In this document: positions 1-8,120 of the stretch, piece by piece
Position numbering within the stretch: position 1 is the first letter of the stretch
Layout: each line of letters starts with the position of its first letter
NCBI GenBank assembly: GCA_947475315.1
Contig: CANJMY010000020.1
Span: forward strand, 1 to 49,243
DNA from: Pseudomonadota bacterium
GTDB taxonomy: Bacteria; Myxococcota_A; UBA796; GCA-2862545
Direction of reading: 5' to 3'
Length of the DNA: 49,243 nt
Made by a program: the position numbers and the translations under genes
The notes under the pieces: model-generated
Database searches by the model: none
The model's input: the letters and a program-made list of their open reading frames with translations, nothing else
Told to the model about the DNA's origin: nothing

Positions 1-78
1 GGCGCGCAGGGCGATGGCGAGGCCGATCCCGCGGCTGCCTCCGGTCACAAAGAGGGTCTTTCCGGCGAGGGACGACAT
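1..78 (-). CDS. Short-chain dehydrogenase/reductase, N-terminus only
   Basis: Only the first 26 codons lie in the window; the gene runs off the left edge. It starts at the ATG whose first base is 78. The peptide contains FVTGGSRGIG, the TGxxxGxG dinucleotide-binding loop that opens the Rossmann fold of short-chain dehydrogenases. No signal peptide precedes it, so the enzyme is probably cytoplasmic. Substrate and pathway cannot be inferred because the catalytic YxxxK region is outside the window. The 108 bases upstream, before the next minus-strand gene, probably hold its promoter, but I see no clear boxes. Confidence 0.85.
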   Translation of the reverse strand, partial: MSSLAGKTLFVTGGSRGIGLAIALRA

Positions 79-186
79 GGGCGCTCCAGAGGTGCAGGGG
101 TGGGTTCGGGTACCTCGATCGCTCCCGGCGCGCTTGCGCGTCGCGACCGTGAAACGGCGGTGTCCCGCCCACGCCACGCGCGTCGA

Positions 187-543
187 TCAGCCCAGGCCGA
201 GCAGCCCGTAGAGCGTGCTCACCGCGTTCGCGAGCAGCGTGATCCCAAAGCCGCGCGCGGCCGCCCGCCATGTCGGGTCGTCGCGGCGCAGCAGAGCGGT
301 GAGCAGCGCGCCCTCCACCAGCCACACGCCGGTCTCCGCCACCGCCACCCAGGTCAGGTAGGGCTCAAAGCGGGGGACGACGTACCAGAGGGCAGGGTGG
401 GTCGACAGGTTGAGCAGCACCGACACCAGCGCCAGCTTCCACCACGGCGTGATCAGGCGGCGCAGCATGACCGCGTGGATCGCGCCCTCGATCAGACACG
501 TCTCCACAAAGGCCTTCGCCCACATGTCGATCGGGTAGCTCAT
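187..543 (-). CDS. Small hydrophobic membrane protein, unknown function
   Basis: This 118-residue protein is mostly hydrophobic, with about three membrane-spanning stretches (near residues 28-48, 62-82 and 95-115). It starts MSYPIDMWAKAF and carries an early WAKAFVETCLIEGAIHAVML segment, an amphipathic-looking helix. The ATG overlaps the stop of the upstream 332-residue membrane protein by four bases, so the two are almost certainly co-translated and may form a complex. I recognise no family. The fit of hydrophobic periodicity and the overlap argue for a real gene rather than a chance open frame. Confidence 0.7.
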   Translation of the reverse strand: MSYPIDMWAKAFVETCLIEGAIHAVMLRRLITPWWKLALVSVLLNLSTHPALWYVVPRFEPYLTWVAVAETGVWLVEGALLTALLRRDDPTWRAAARGFGITLLANAVSTLYGLLGLG

Positions 544-1538
544 GCGGCGCGCGCCGCGCGGTGGGCGCCGACCGCGATCTCCAGCCAGCCATGAAAGAGC
601 GCCAGCGACAGGTAGGTCGCCCGCACCGACGCCGGGTCGCGCAGCGCCACCAACGGGAGCAGCAGGCTCGCCGCGACCACGACCACCGCGAGCGGCGCGC
701 CCAGATCACGCCACCAGCGCGACCACGACTCAGACGGCCGCCGCGGCGTGGTCTCCTCGCCCAGCACGGCCGGGATCGCGTCGAGCCACATCACGTAGTG
801 GAGCAGCTGGGCGTACGCGAAGAGCAGCACGAGGCGGCCCGCCCACGGCCCCGGCACACCCGGCGCCAGCGTGCGCACCACGCCGTCCAGCGTCAGCCCG
901 CCCGCCGGGGCCGCGGCGAGCGCGAAGTCCAAGCCGCCCGCCAGGATCAGCCCCGCGCCGACTAGCGCCGTCACCACGGACGCCAGACCCAGCGGCGCGC
1001 GCGGGCGCAGCCAGACGACGAAGAACGTGATCGCGATGAGGTTGTGCAGGTGGCCGATCAGCACCGCCGTCCACGATGCGTCGCGCAAGCCCCACGCGCC
1101 CAACCCGACCAGCGCCACGAGCCCGAGCGCAGCGCGGGGCGAGCGTGCCGCCAGCAGCGCGCCGGCCGTCGTGACCAGGCCCAAGGACAGCTCGACCGCA
1201 GGCTTGAGCTCAGCGCCCACGAGCCCGGTCTGACGCACGATCGTCATCGCGCCGAGCGTCCCCAGCAGCCACCACCCCAGGCCACGCGCGTTGGGCGTGG
1301 GCGGCGACAGGACCAGCCAGCGCACGTCCGACGCCAGGTGCGGGGCGCCCAGCAACAGGGGTGACAGCAGGAGCACCCAGGTGGGCGCGGCCGCCACCGC
1401 CGTCAGCGCGAGCGCCGCGCCAACGATCGCGGCCCAGGCCGCGCGCGTGGCCGGGGACGCCCACAGAGCCCGCCCCGCCGCCGTCTGGCGCGCGCCGTCC
1501 CACAGCGTCGTGTGCGCGCGATCGAGCGCCCCGATCAT
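540..1538 (-). CDS. Polytopic membrane protein with conserved-looking histidines
   Basis: A 332-residue integral membrane protein with about eight hydrophobic segments. Histidines sit near or inside membrane segments: GAPHLASD at residues 64-71, then IGHLHNL, LLHYVMW and LFHGW towards the C-terminus. The spacing G-x-P-H-x-x-x-D recalls the first motif of the Brp/Blh beta-carotene cleavage family, and the overall size is close to that family, but the remaining motifs are not clear to me, so this is only a suggestion. It ends in an ATGA overlap with the downstream 118-residue membrane protein. The start is the ATG at 1538, facing a divergent lipoprotein gene across 133 bases. Confidence 0.7.
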   Translation of the reverse strand: MIGALDRAHTTLWDGARQTAAGRALWASPATRAAWAAIVGAALALTAVAAAPTWVLLLSPLLLGAPHLASDVRWLVLSPPTPNARGLGWWLLGTLGAMTIVRQTGLVGAELKPAVELSLGLVTTAGALLAARSPRAALGLVALVGLGAWGLRDASWTAVLIGHLHNLIAITFFVVWLRPRAPLGLASVVTALVGAGLILAGGLDFALAAAPAGGLTLDGVVRTLAPGVPGPWAGRLVLLFAYAQLLHYVMWLDAIPAVLGEETTPRRPSESWSRWWRDLGAPLAVVVVAASLLLPLVALRDPASVRATYLSLALFHGWLEIAVGAHRAARAA

Positions 1539-1671
1539 CCACGCCTCCGTGTGGGGGCCGCGCGCCCCCGTGGCGTGGCGACACTCTCACCCGACCGTCT
1601 CCCGCGTCAACCCTTCATGCGGTGGCGGGCGCGCGCGCGCCGGGAGACAGGGGACATGAACGGGGGGCAGG

Positions 1672-3027
1672 GTGCGAGCGATCCTCTTGGCGCTGCTGTG
1701 CCTGACGGGCTGCCAGTCGGCCGCGACCGACGTGGGCGACACCGACTCGGACGCCGACACGGACGTCGCGTTGGTGGTGCCGCCCGACGCCCAGCCGCTG
1801 CGCTTCATGCTGCACGGCGGCAGTTACGCGGACGCCCGCAGCTCCACGCGCTTCGTGAACGGCGCGCATGGCGGGCGCGTGGTCACGTTGGGTGCGATCG
1901 ATCCGTCCGACCCCGACCTGGGCGAGTACGACGCGTGGTGGGTGCGCAACGGCGCGTCTGACGCGGTGACGCTCAACCCCACCACCCCCGACGAGGCCAA
2001 CGCCGACACGGTCGCCGCGTCGCTGGCCAGCGCGGACGCCGTCTACCTGCGCGGCGGCGACCTCAAGGGGATGCTCGCCGCGTGGACGGGCACGGCGGTG
2101 GAGGCCGGCCTGCGCGACGCCGTGGCGCGCGGGGCGCCGATCGGCGGCACGGCAGCGGGGGCGGCCTACCTGGGCGCGCTGGTGGCGGTGCCAGACGGCG
2201 ACGGCCTGGAGAGCTGGCAGGCGCTCGCGGGTGACCCGTTCACGCTGAAGGCGGGCCCGATCGGCGCGGTGTCGGGCGCCGTGATCGACACCGACCTGGC
2301 CTACCGCGCGCGGCTCGGGCGCTTGGTGCGGTTCACGCAGGCCGCCGCCGAGCGCGACCCGACCGCGCAGGGCCTGGGCATCGACGGGCAGACGGCGCTG
2401 CTGGTGTGGGAGGACGGCACGGCCGAGGTGGCAGGGCAGGGCGCGCTCACCGTGCTGCGTCCAGACGCTGTAGGCGCCGACGCGCTGACGCTGTGGCACC
2501 TCACGAGCGGCTACACGGTGGATCTGGCGCAGCGGGACCCGGTGGTGTCGCGACCGGACGCCGTGCCCGCGACGGCACCCCCTGAGGCCGTCGAACCCTG
2601 GGTGAACACGACGCTGCTCGGCGACGACCGAGAGGGTGATCGCGCGGGCGAGTGGACGGTGGCCGGGTCGCAGGATCCGGACGCGTGGTGGAATGGCGCG
2701 CTGCGCGTGGTCGCGGGCGCCAACCGACTGCCGGGTGTGACCGTGGTCCCCGCGCTGTACGCGGACGCGACCCTGGCCGGATCGCGGCAGGCCGCGCTGC
2801 TGGTGGCGCTCGCCACCGAGCCGGGCGCGGTGGTGCTGGGCGTGGACGTCGGCGGTCGTGTGACGGTCGCAGGCGACACCTTCACGCCGCGAGTGGGGCC
2901 GCCAACCTGGATCCTCGACGGACGGGTGATCCGCTTTGCGGGCGTGCAGAGCTCGGGCTGGCGCAACCCGGTGGTCGAGGGCGCGCGGCTGACGCTGACG
3001 TCGGCGCCTTGGTCGGCCGCGCCGTGA
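1672..3027 (+). CDS. Cyanophycinase-like (peptidase S51 fold) lipoprotein, catalytic residues lost
   Basis: A 451-residue lipoprotein. Its signal peptide ends in LTGC (Cys14), followed by an Asp-rich linker. Residues about 43-270 resemble the cyanophycinase/peptidase E (S51) family: VYLRGGDLKGML, the glycine-rich GGTAAGAAYLG (158-168), DTDLAYRARLGRL and GLGIDGQTAL. In active members the nucleophile loop reads GTSAGA and the DxHFxxR block supplies a histidine. Here Ser is Ala161 and the His position is Asp, so peptidase activity is unlikely. About 180 further residues form a beta-rich C-terminal part I do not recognise. The GTG start at 1672 follows a G-rich ribosome site (GGGGGGCAG); the ATG at 1656 is out of frame. 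The protein is probably exported and may bind a peptide or act as a structural protein. Confidence 0.75.
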   Translation: MRAILLALLCLTGCQSAATDVGDTDSDADTDVALVVPPDAQPLRFMLHGGSYADARSSTRFVNGAHGGRVVTLGAIDPSDPDLGEYDAWWVRNGASDAVTLNPTTPDEANADTVAASLASADAVYLRGGDLKGMLAAWTGTAVEAGLRDAVARGAPIGGTAAGAAYLGALVAVPDGDGLESWQALAGDPFTLKAGPIGAVSGAVIDTDLAYRARLGRLVRFTQAAAERDPTAQGLGIDGQTALLVWEDGTAEVAGQGALTVLRPDAVGADALTLWHLTSGYTVDLAQRDPVVSRPDAVPATAPPEAVEPWVNTTLLGDDREGDRAGEWTVAGSQDPDAWWNGALRVVAGANRLPGVTVVPALYADATLAGSRQAALLVALATEPGAVVLGVDVGGRVTVAGDTFTPRVGPPTWILDGRVIRFAGVQSSGWRNPVVEGARLTLTSAPWSAAP

Positions 3028-3070
3028 CCGTCGGACCGCGTGGCGTCTCTCTGCTGTGGCGCGGAATGCG

Positions 3071-3099
3071 TTGCGCGAACGGCACCTTTCCTGTACTCT
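3071..3099 (+). promoter_or_regulatory. Possible sigma-70-type promoter for the VWA lipoprotein gene
   Basis: TTGCGC (3071-3076), 17 bases, then TACTCT (3094-3099), 27 bases before the ATG at 3126. Both boxes match the consensus only partly. The same TTGC...N17...TA layout recurs before other genes in this window, which is the main support. Confidence 0.3.
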
Positions 3100-3125
3100 C
3101 CGCCCCTCGTTGTCTTGGAGCCGTG

Positions 3126-4199
3126 ATGACCCGTCCCGTGCGTGCGATCCTCTGCGTGGTGGCTCTGTCCGGCTGCGCGCCGGAGTTCACCATCTCGGGT
3201 GATCCTGCCCTCGCCGGATCGGGCGACGCGCCTTCGCTCGCCACGCCGATCGTCACCGACAAGCTGGTGCAGACGCCGGAGTCGCAGGCGGACATCCTGT
3301 TCGTGATCGACAACTCGCCCACCATGGACGACGACCAGGCCAACCTGTTCCGCAATTTCCCGGTGATGATGGACTTCCTGCTCCAGACCGGGCTCGACTT
3401 CCGCGTCGGCGTGACCAGCACGAACAAGGTGCGCGGCGGCAAGCTGTACTCGGCGGCCGGTGAGGACTTCATCACGCCAAGCTCGGCGGATCCGACCGGC
3501 GAATTCGTGAACATGGCGCAGCAGATCCCGCGCAGCCCGGGCGCCGCCAACAACGAGTCCGGCATCGCCACCACGTTCATGGCGCTCAACGACACGGCGG
3601 CGAACTTCCTGCGTCCGGGCGCGGGCCTGCACGTGGTCGTGATGTCCGACGAGGACGACCAGACCGGCGGCAACCCGATCACCCGCACCGAGTTCATCAG
3701 CTTCCTCCAGACCCTCCCGCAGGATCCGGACGCGGTGACCTTCTCGGCGATCGTCTGCCACCGCGGCGACCCGTGCTTGGACAACGGCGGCAGCGTCGGC
3801 GACAACTACATGGCCGTCTCCAACGCCGTCGGTGGCGTGGTGTGGCCGATCAACGACAACGACTACACCGACGCGCTGCAGCTGCTCGCCATGCAGGCGG
3901 CCGGCCTTCGCGACGAGTTCTTCCTCACCCAGCTGCCGGTGCCGGGCTCGGTGAAGGTGCGCGTGAAGGAGCAGGGTGCCGAGCGCGTGGGCGTGAACGT
4001 CGACGACATCGCCGCGGGCAGCACCATCGAGGACGTCTGCGCGCAGCGCGACGACTGCACCAGCCCGTTCCCGTTCACCTACACGGTCGAGCGCAACTCG
4101 GTGTCGCTCAACAGCTGGGTGCCCGACCCGTTCGCCAAGGTGACGATCGAGTACGAGTCGCTGGCCGACCAGCAGCCGGAAGCCGAGACCCAGCCCTAG
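3126..4199 (+). CDS. VWA-domain lipoprotein
   Basis: A 357-residue lipoprotein with lipobox LSGC (Cys17). A von Willebrand A domain begins at ADILFVIDNSPTM: Asp62, Ser64 and Thr66 form the DxSxS/T metal-ion-dependent adhesion site, and SDEDDQT further on resembles the loop supplying more ligands. It is therefore an exported, lipid-anchored metal-dependent binding protein. After the VWA domain comes a beta-rich tail with a Cys pair (VCAQRDDC). Its layout parallels the VWA lipoprotein at 24815-26113, including the tail, so the two look like paralogues. The ATG at 3126 places the signal peptide correctly; GTG at 3123 is an alternative one codon earlier. The gene stands alone, converging on a membrane-protein gene 12 bases downstream. 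Confidence 0.85.
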   Translation: MTRPVRAILCVVALSGCAPEFTISGDPALAGSGDAPSLATPIVTDKLVQTPESQADILFVIDNSPTMDDDQANLFRNFPVMMDFLLQTGLDFRVGVTSTNKVRGGKLYSAAGEDFITPSSADPTGEFVNMAQQIPRSPGAANNESGIATTFMALNDTAANFLRPGAGLHVVVMSDEDDQTGGNPITRTEFISFLQTLPQDPDAVTFSAIVCHRGDPCLDNGGSVGDNYMAVSNAVGGVVWPINDNDYTDALQLLAMQAAGLRDEFFLTQLPVPGSVKVRVKEQGAERVGVNVDDIAAGSTIEDVCAQRDDCTSPFPFTYTVERNSVSLNSWVPDPFAKVTIEYESLADQQPEAETQP

Positions 4200-4211
4200 G
4201 TCGGGCGGGCC

Positions 4212-6401
4212 TCAGCCGCCCTCGGGCGCCTCGAACACGTCGAGCTCGCGCAGGCTGCACGCCGTCACGCGCACCCGCAGGGGGCTCGGGTCTGGCGGGA
4301 GCGGGAACCAGACGCGCGCGTCGTCCAGGCGCGTGGCGGGCAGCGACGCGTCGGCGGACCAGACCTCAACCCCACAGGGCTCGTCGCGTCGGGCCGAAGA
4401 CTCGAACAGGTTGCCGTTGGCCAGCACCACCACCCCGGTGAACGCAGGCGGCGTGGTGGCGCGCGGGATGAGCAGGTCCGCCGTCACCCCGTCCGCGCCT
4501 GGCAGCAGCGGCTGCGCGTCGATGCCCAGGTTGGGCGTCACCCAGGAGGGGTAGTGCAGCGCGTCCTCCTCGCGGAAGGGCAGGCGCAGCGTGTCGCGGT
4601 CGGGCTGGCCGCGCGGGTGGACGCGGCCTGCCAGCGTGATGTCCTGCACGCGCAGCGTAGGCGCGTAGGGCCGCGCCACGAAGCCAGAGCCGCCGAACGC
4701 GACGTCGCCTGGAGCCAACGGGCCGCTCGGTGGCCGCCACACCCGCCAGTGGCGCGCGTCGGGCGCGTCGTGCGCCAGCGGGCCATCGAGCGCGGCGGCC
4801 TGCAAGAGCGCCGTCGACGACGTCTTGTCTGAGTCGAGCATGTCGGGCGTAGCGTGAACCCGTCGCAGCACCCCGTCGGTGTCCAGGCCGGGGAGGGCGC
4901 GCACGCCATCGGCCATCGCCTGAGCGATCTCGGCGCGCCACGGGTGGGTGTCCGGCGCGGCGGCGTGTCGGCACGCGATCGCCACCGCCAGGGCGCCCAC
5001 CGGCACGGTCGCACCGACAGGCAGGCGCGCCCGCGTCGGGAGCCGCGCGCCGACCACCGACCCCAGCTGCGCCGCGCCCGCCGCGCCGAGCACGATCAGC
5101 GACAGCGCGCCGATCGCCACGTAGCGCTCCCAGGCGTCGTGCAGGGTGACGAACGCCAGCCCGGGCGCCAGCGTCAGCGACGACCACAAGCACACCAGGA
5201 ACGCGTCGCTGCGCCGCGGGAGGAGGGTGCCTTGGTCGTCGCCGCGCAGCGCGGCGCGCACCGTCTTGGTGGCCCCGATCGCGATCAGCGCGCTGGCCAG
5301 CGCTGCCGACAGCGCCGCGACCCACCCCGGCGCGCCGCTCACCGACACCAGCGACAGCCAGACCCGCTGCACGTCTGTGGGCACGGGCGCGGCGGTCAGA
5401 CGCGGCGCGTCCAGCACCACGCCCAGGTTGAGCAGGCCCAGGCGCTCGCCGTGCGCGAGCGGGAAGGTCCACGCGGCCCAGGCCAGCAGCGTGAGGGCCG
5501 TCAGCCCTAGGCCACGAGGGCGGGTGAGCGTGCGCGGGCGGGCGATCAGCAGCACGGCGATCGCCCCAGGGACGACCGCCTTGGATCGATCGAGCACGTC
5601 GTACAGCAGCAGGCCAAACGGCTCATCGTACACGCCGGGGACCGTCGGCATCGACGGCAGGAACGGCGCGAGCCCGACGAGCAGCGCCACCGCCGTGTCG
5701 TCCCACCGCGCGTCCCGACCGCGGAGCAGCGCGAACGCGAGCGCCACCGGCCACAGCACGATCGCCGTCGCGTGCACCTGGACGGCGACCGACAGCCAGA
5801 AGATCACGGGCACGATCTGCTCGCTCTCCTCGTCGACGTGCGCGCGCAGGAGCGCGTGGAGGCACCACACGGTCACCACGAACAGCAGGTTGGCATGAGT
5901 CAGCACGTCGAACGTCGTCGCCACGTTGGCCGACAGCATCAGCCCCACGCACGCCATCGCCGCCGCCGCGCTTCCGAACAGCCTCCGCACGAACGCGAAC
6001 AGGGCCTCCGTGGTGAGCGCCTGCCACCCGACCTGAAACGCGACGAGCGCCCAGACGCGACCCACCCACATGGGCGGCGCGAGCAGGTAGTACCAGAGCG
6101 GGCTCAGGTTGGAATGGAGCGGAGGGATCGCCGGACCCACGGACGGGTGCTGCCCCAGCCGCGCGATGCCCAGCGCCTGAATCAGGTCGCGCGCGGTGTC
6201 GACCGTGAGGAGGGGCCCGTGCGTGGGCAGGAGCATCGCCCATCCGATCGCGAACAGACCCAGCCGGCCGAGCCAGACCGCCCAGGCGCGCGGTGACCGC
6301 GCCGGTCGTCCGCGGCGCCGCGCGAGCACCCACGCCAAGCCAGCCAGCGTGAGCGCCAGGCTCGCCGTGCCCCAGGGCCAGTTGCCGGGCTCAACCTTCA
6401 A
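4212..6401 (-). CDS. GT-C-like polytopic membrane protein, putative glycosyltransferase
   Basis: A 729-residue protein with roughly ten or more membrane segments in its first 480 residues and a soluble C-terminal domain of about 240 residues. An early loop LLTVDTARDLIQALGI, followed by PLHSNLSPLWYYLLAP, looks like the first extracytoplasmic loop of GT-C (family 39/83-like) transferases, where acidic residues bind the lipid-phosphate sugar donor. That assignment is inference; I do not see a definitive family signature. The start is TTG at 6401, chosen because GGAGGG lies just upstream and KVEPGNW leads straight into the first membrane helix. It lies 21 bases after the RCC1-like lipoprotein gene on the same strand, so the two are probably cotranscribed. 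Confidence 0.7.
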   Translation of the reverse strand: MKVEPGNWPWGTASLALTLAGLAWVLARRRGRPARSPRAWAVWLGRLGLFAIGWAMLLPTHGPLLTVDTARDLIQALGIARLGQHPSVGPAIPPLHSNLSPLWYYLLAPPMWVGRVWALVAFQVGWQALTTEALFAFVRRLFGSAAAAMACVGLMLSANVATTFDVLTHANLLFVVTVWCLHALLRAHVDEESEQIVPVIFWLSVAVQVHATAIVLWPVALAFALLRGRDARWDDTAVALLVGLAPFLPSMPTVPGVYDEPFGLLLYDVLDRSKAVVPGAIAVLLIARPRTLTRPRGLGLTALTLLAWAAWTFPLAHGERLGLLNLGVVLDAPRLTAAPVPTDVQRVWLSLVSVSGAPGWVAALSAALASALIAIGATKTVRAALRGDDQGTLLPRRSDAFLVCLWSSLTLAPGLAFVTLHDAWERYVAIGALSLIVLGAAGAAQLGSVVGARLPTRARLPVGATVPVGALAVAIACRHAAAPDTHPWRAEIAQAMADGVRALPGLDTDGVLRRVHATPDMLDSDKTSSTALLQAAALDGPLAHDAPDARHWRVWRPPSGPLAPGDVAFGGSGFVARPYAPTLRVQDITLAGRVHPRGQPDRDTLRLPFREEDALHYPSWVTPNLGIDAQPLLPGADGVTADLLIPRATTPPAFTGVVVLANGNLFESSARRDEPCGVEVWSADASLPATRLDDARVWFPLPPDPSPLRVRVTACSLRELDVFEAPEGG

Positions 6402-6422
6402 CGCGCCCTCCGCGGCCCAAGC

Positions 6423-8057
6423 CTACTTCAGGGAGACCCGCGTCATGTCGCCAAAGCACTCGATCTCGCCCAGGACGTTGCCGCCGCAGACCGTGCCGCC
6501 GTCCGCGTCGATCGACGTGGCGTAGTGGCCCTGGGGAACGACCAAGCCGTCGTCGCCCCAGCAGATCAGCTCGCCGTCACCCTGGGTGAGCGCGCAGGCG
6601 AACGTGCCGCCCACCGTGACCTGGCTGAACGTGCCGTCGGGCTGCCCGGTGGCGGGCGCGTCGGCGCCCCAGCAGGCAATCGCGCCGTCCGCGTCGAGCG
6701 CGCAGGCGAAGCCGCCCATGGCGAGCGAGGCGAAGGTGCCCGCGGGCTTGGTGAGGTCGGCGTCGCCGATGCAGGAGATCGCGCCGTCGGTCGACAGGCC
6801 GCAGATGCCGTCGTGGCCCGTGGCGATGTCCTGGTAGGTGCCCTCCAGGCCCGGCAGCTCCGTCTTGTTGCGCGCGAAGCAGGCCACCACGCCCGACGTG
6901 GTCAGGCCGCAGAAGCCGACGTTGCCGTAGTCGACCGCGTCGGCCCAGAGGGTGCCGTCGAACTCGAACGTGCGGACGTTGCCCAGGCCGCAGGTGGCGG
7001 CGCCGGCGTCGCTGACGGCGCAGGCGTCGGCGCTGTGCAGCTCGATCGAGCGCCACTTGTGGCCGTTGAGGGTGGCGAACGCGCCGTGCAGGCCGAAGCA
7101 GGACACGCTGCTGTCGTCGTTCACGCCGCAGGCGGCGCTGGTGGCGGCGACCACGCCCGTGAAGCCGCCGGTGGGCACGGAGGCCGCGCCGTACGAGTCC
7201 GCACCCCAGCACACGGGGCCCGCGTCGCCGAGCGCGCAGGCGTGGCCGGTGCCGACCGACACCTGGGTGAACGATCCGGTGGGCACGCCCGACACGATCT
7301 CGGAGCCGAAGCCCGGGCCCGCGCCGCCCCAGCAGCTGACGGAGCCGTCGTCGTCGGAGAGGGCGCAGGCGACGCTGTCGCCCACCGCGACGTCGGCGAA
7401 GGCGCCGCTGCTCGGCGCGTCAAAGCTGACCGCGCCGCCGCCCCAGCAGGCCAGCTCGCCGTCCGGGGTGAGCGCGCAGGCCTCCGTGGTGCCCACGCGG
7501 ATCACGTCGTAGGCGCCGTCCGGCGGGTCCTTGATGCCGTCGCTCGTGCCAAAGCAGACGGGAAGGCCGGTGGTGTCGACCGCGCAGGTCACGTCGTTGC
7601 CGGAGTCCAGGTCCAGGAAGGTGCCGGTGTCGGGCGGGCGGACGTCGGTGCCGGCGCCGCGGCCCCAGCAGCGGATGGTGCCCTCGGTGTCCAGGCCGCA
7701 GCCGTGCGCGGTGCCCACGTCCAGCTCGGAGAAGGTGACGCCCGACGGCACGAGCAGCCGCTCGTCGCCCGACACGCCCCAGCAGGTGGCGGCGCCGGCG
7801 TCGTCGAGCCCGCAGTTGAACTGCGAGCCGACGCTGATCCGCGCGAAGGGGCCGTCATTCGACACCGCCTCGCCCAGGCCGTTGTGGCCCCAGCAGCGGG
7901 CCTCGCCGTCGACGAGCAGGCAGGTGTGCTCAGCGCCTGACGCGAGGTCCGCGGGCATGGTGCGCGCGGTGATCGTCGGGCGGTCGGCGGGGCCGTCCTT
8001 GCCCCCGTTGCACGCAGTGACGAGCGCCAGGGCGGGGACGAGGAGCTGCAGACGCAT
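6423..8057 (-). CDS. RCC1-like beta-propeller lipoprotein with 14 cysteine-paired repeats
   Basis: A 544-residue lipoprotein with lipobox VTAC (Cys16). From about residue 40 to the end it is built of roughly 35-residue repeats of the form CALDxDGxxxCWG, often preceded by a VxVGxxF strand. I count fourteen, for example CLLVDGEARCWG, CGLDTEGTIRCWG and CALDADGAIACWG. This is the RCC1/BNR-type blade pattern; fourteen blades would fit two seven-bladed propellers. Each repeat carries two Cys about ten residues apart, so blade-internal disulfides are likely in the oxidising periplasm or at the cell surface. The ligand is unknown. The downstream membrane-protein gene follows after 21 bases. Confidence 0.85.
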   Translation of the reverse strand: MRLQLLVPALALVTACNGGKDGPADRPTITARTMPADLASGAEHTCLLVDGEARCWGHNGLGEAVSNDGPFARISVGSQFNCGLDDAGAATCWGVSGDERLLVPSGVTFSELDVGTAHGCGLDTEGTIRCWGRGAGTDVRPPDTGTFLDLDSGNDVTCAVDTTGLPVCFGTSDGIKDPPDGAYDVIRVGTTEACALTPDGELACWGGGAVSFDAPSSGAFADVAVGDSVACALSDDDGSVSCWGGAGPGFGSEIVSGVPTGSFTQVSVGTGHACALGDAGPVCWGADSYGAASVPTGGFTGVVAATSAACGVNDDSSVSCFGLHGAFATLNGHKWRSIELHSADACAVSDAGAATCGLGNVRTFEFDGTLWADAVDYGNVGFCGLTTSGVVACFARNKTELPGLEGTYQDIATGHDGICGLSTDGAISCIGDADLTKPAGTFASLAMGGFACALDADGAIACWGADAPATGQPDGTFSQVTVGGTFACALTQGDGELICWGDDGLVVPQGHYATSIDADGGTVCGGNVLGEIECFGDMTRVSLK

Positions 8058-8120
8058 TCGGGCGATCCTGTCGGGCTTGGGCGGGCGAGGGGCCCGCCGC
8101 GGTGCGACAGTCTAGCCTTG

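Noticed and set aside
1629..1640. Alternating CG run upstream of the cyanophycinase-like gene as a regulatory Z-DNA element
   Set aside because: A run of this kind is expected by chance in GC-rich intergenic DNA; nothing links it to regulation.
4203..4221. Hairpin GGGCGG-N7-CCGCCC between convergent genes as a terminator
   Set aside because: Only a 6-bp stem, no T-run, and it includes the stop codon of the minus-strand gene; too weak to annotate.
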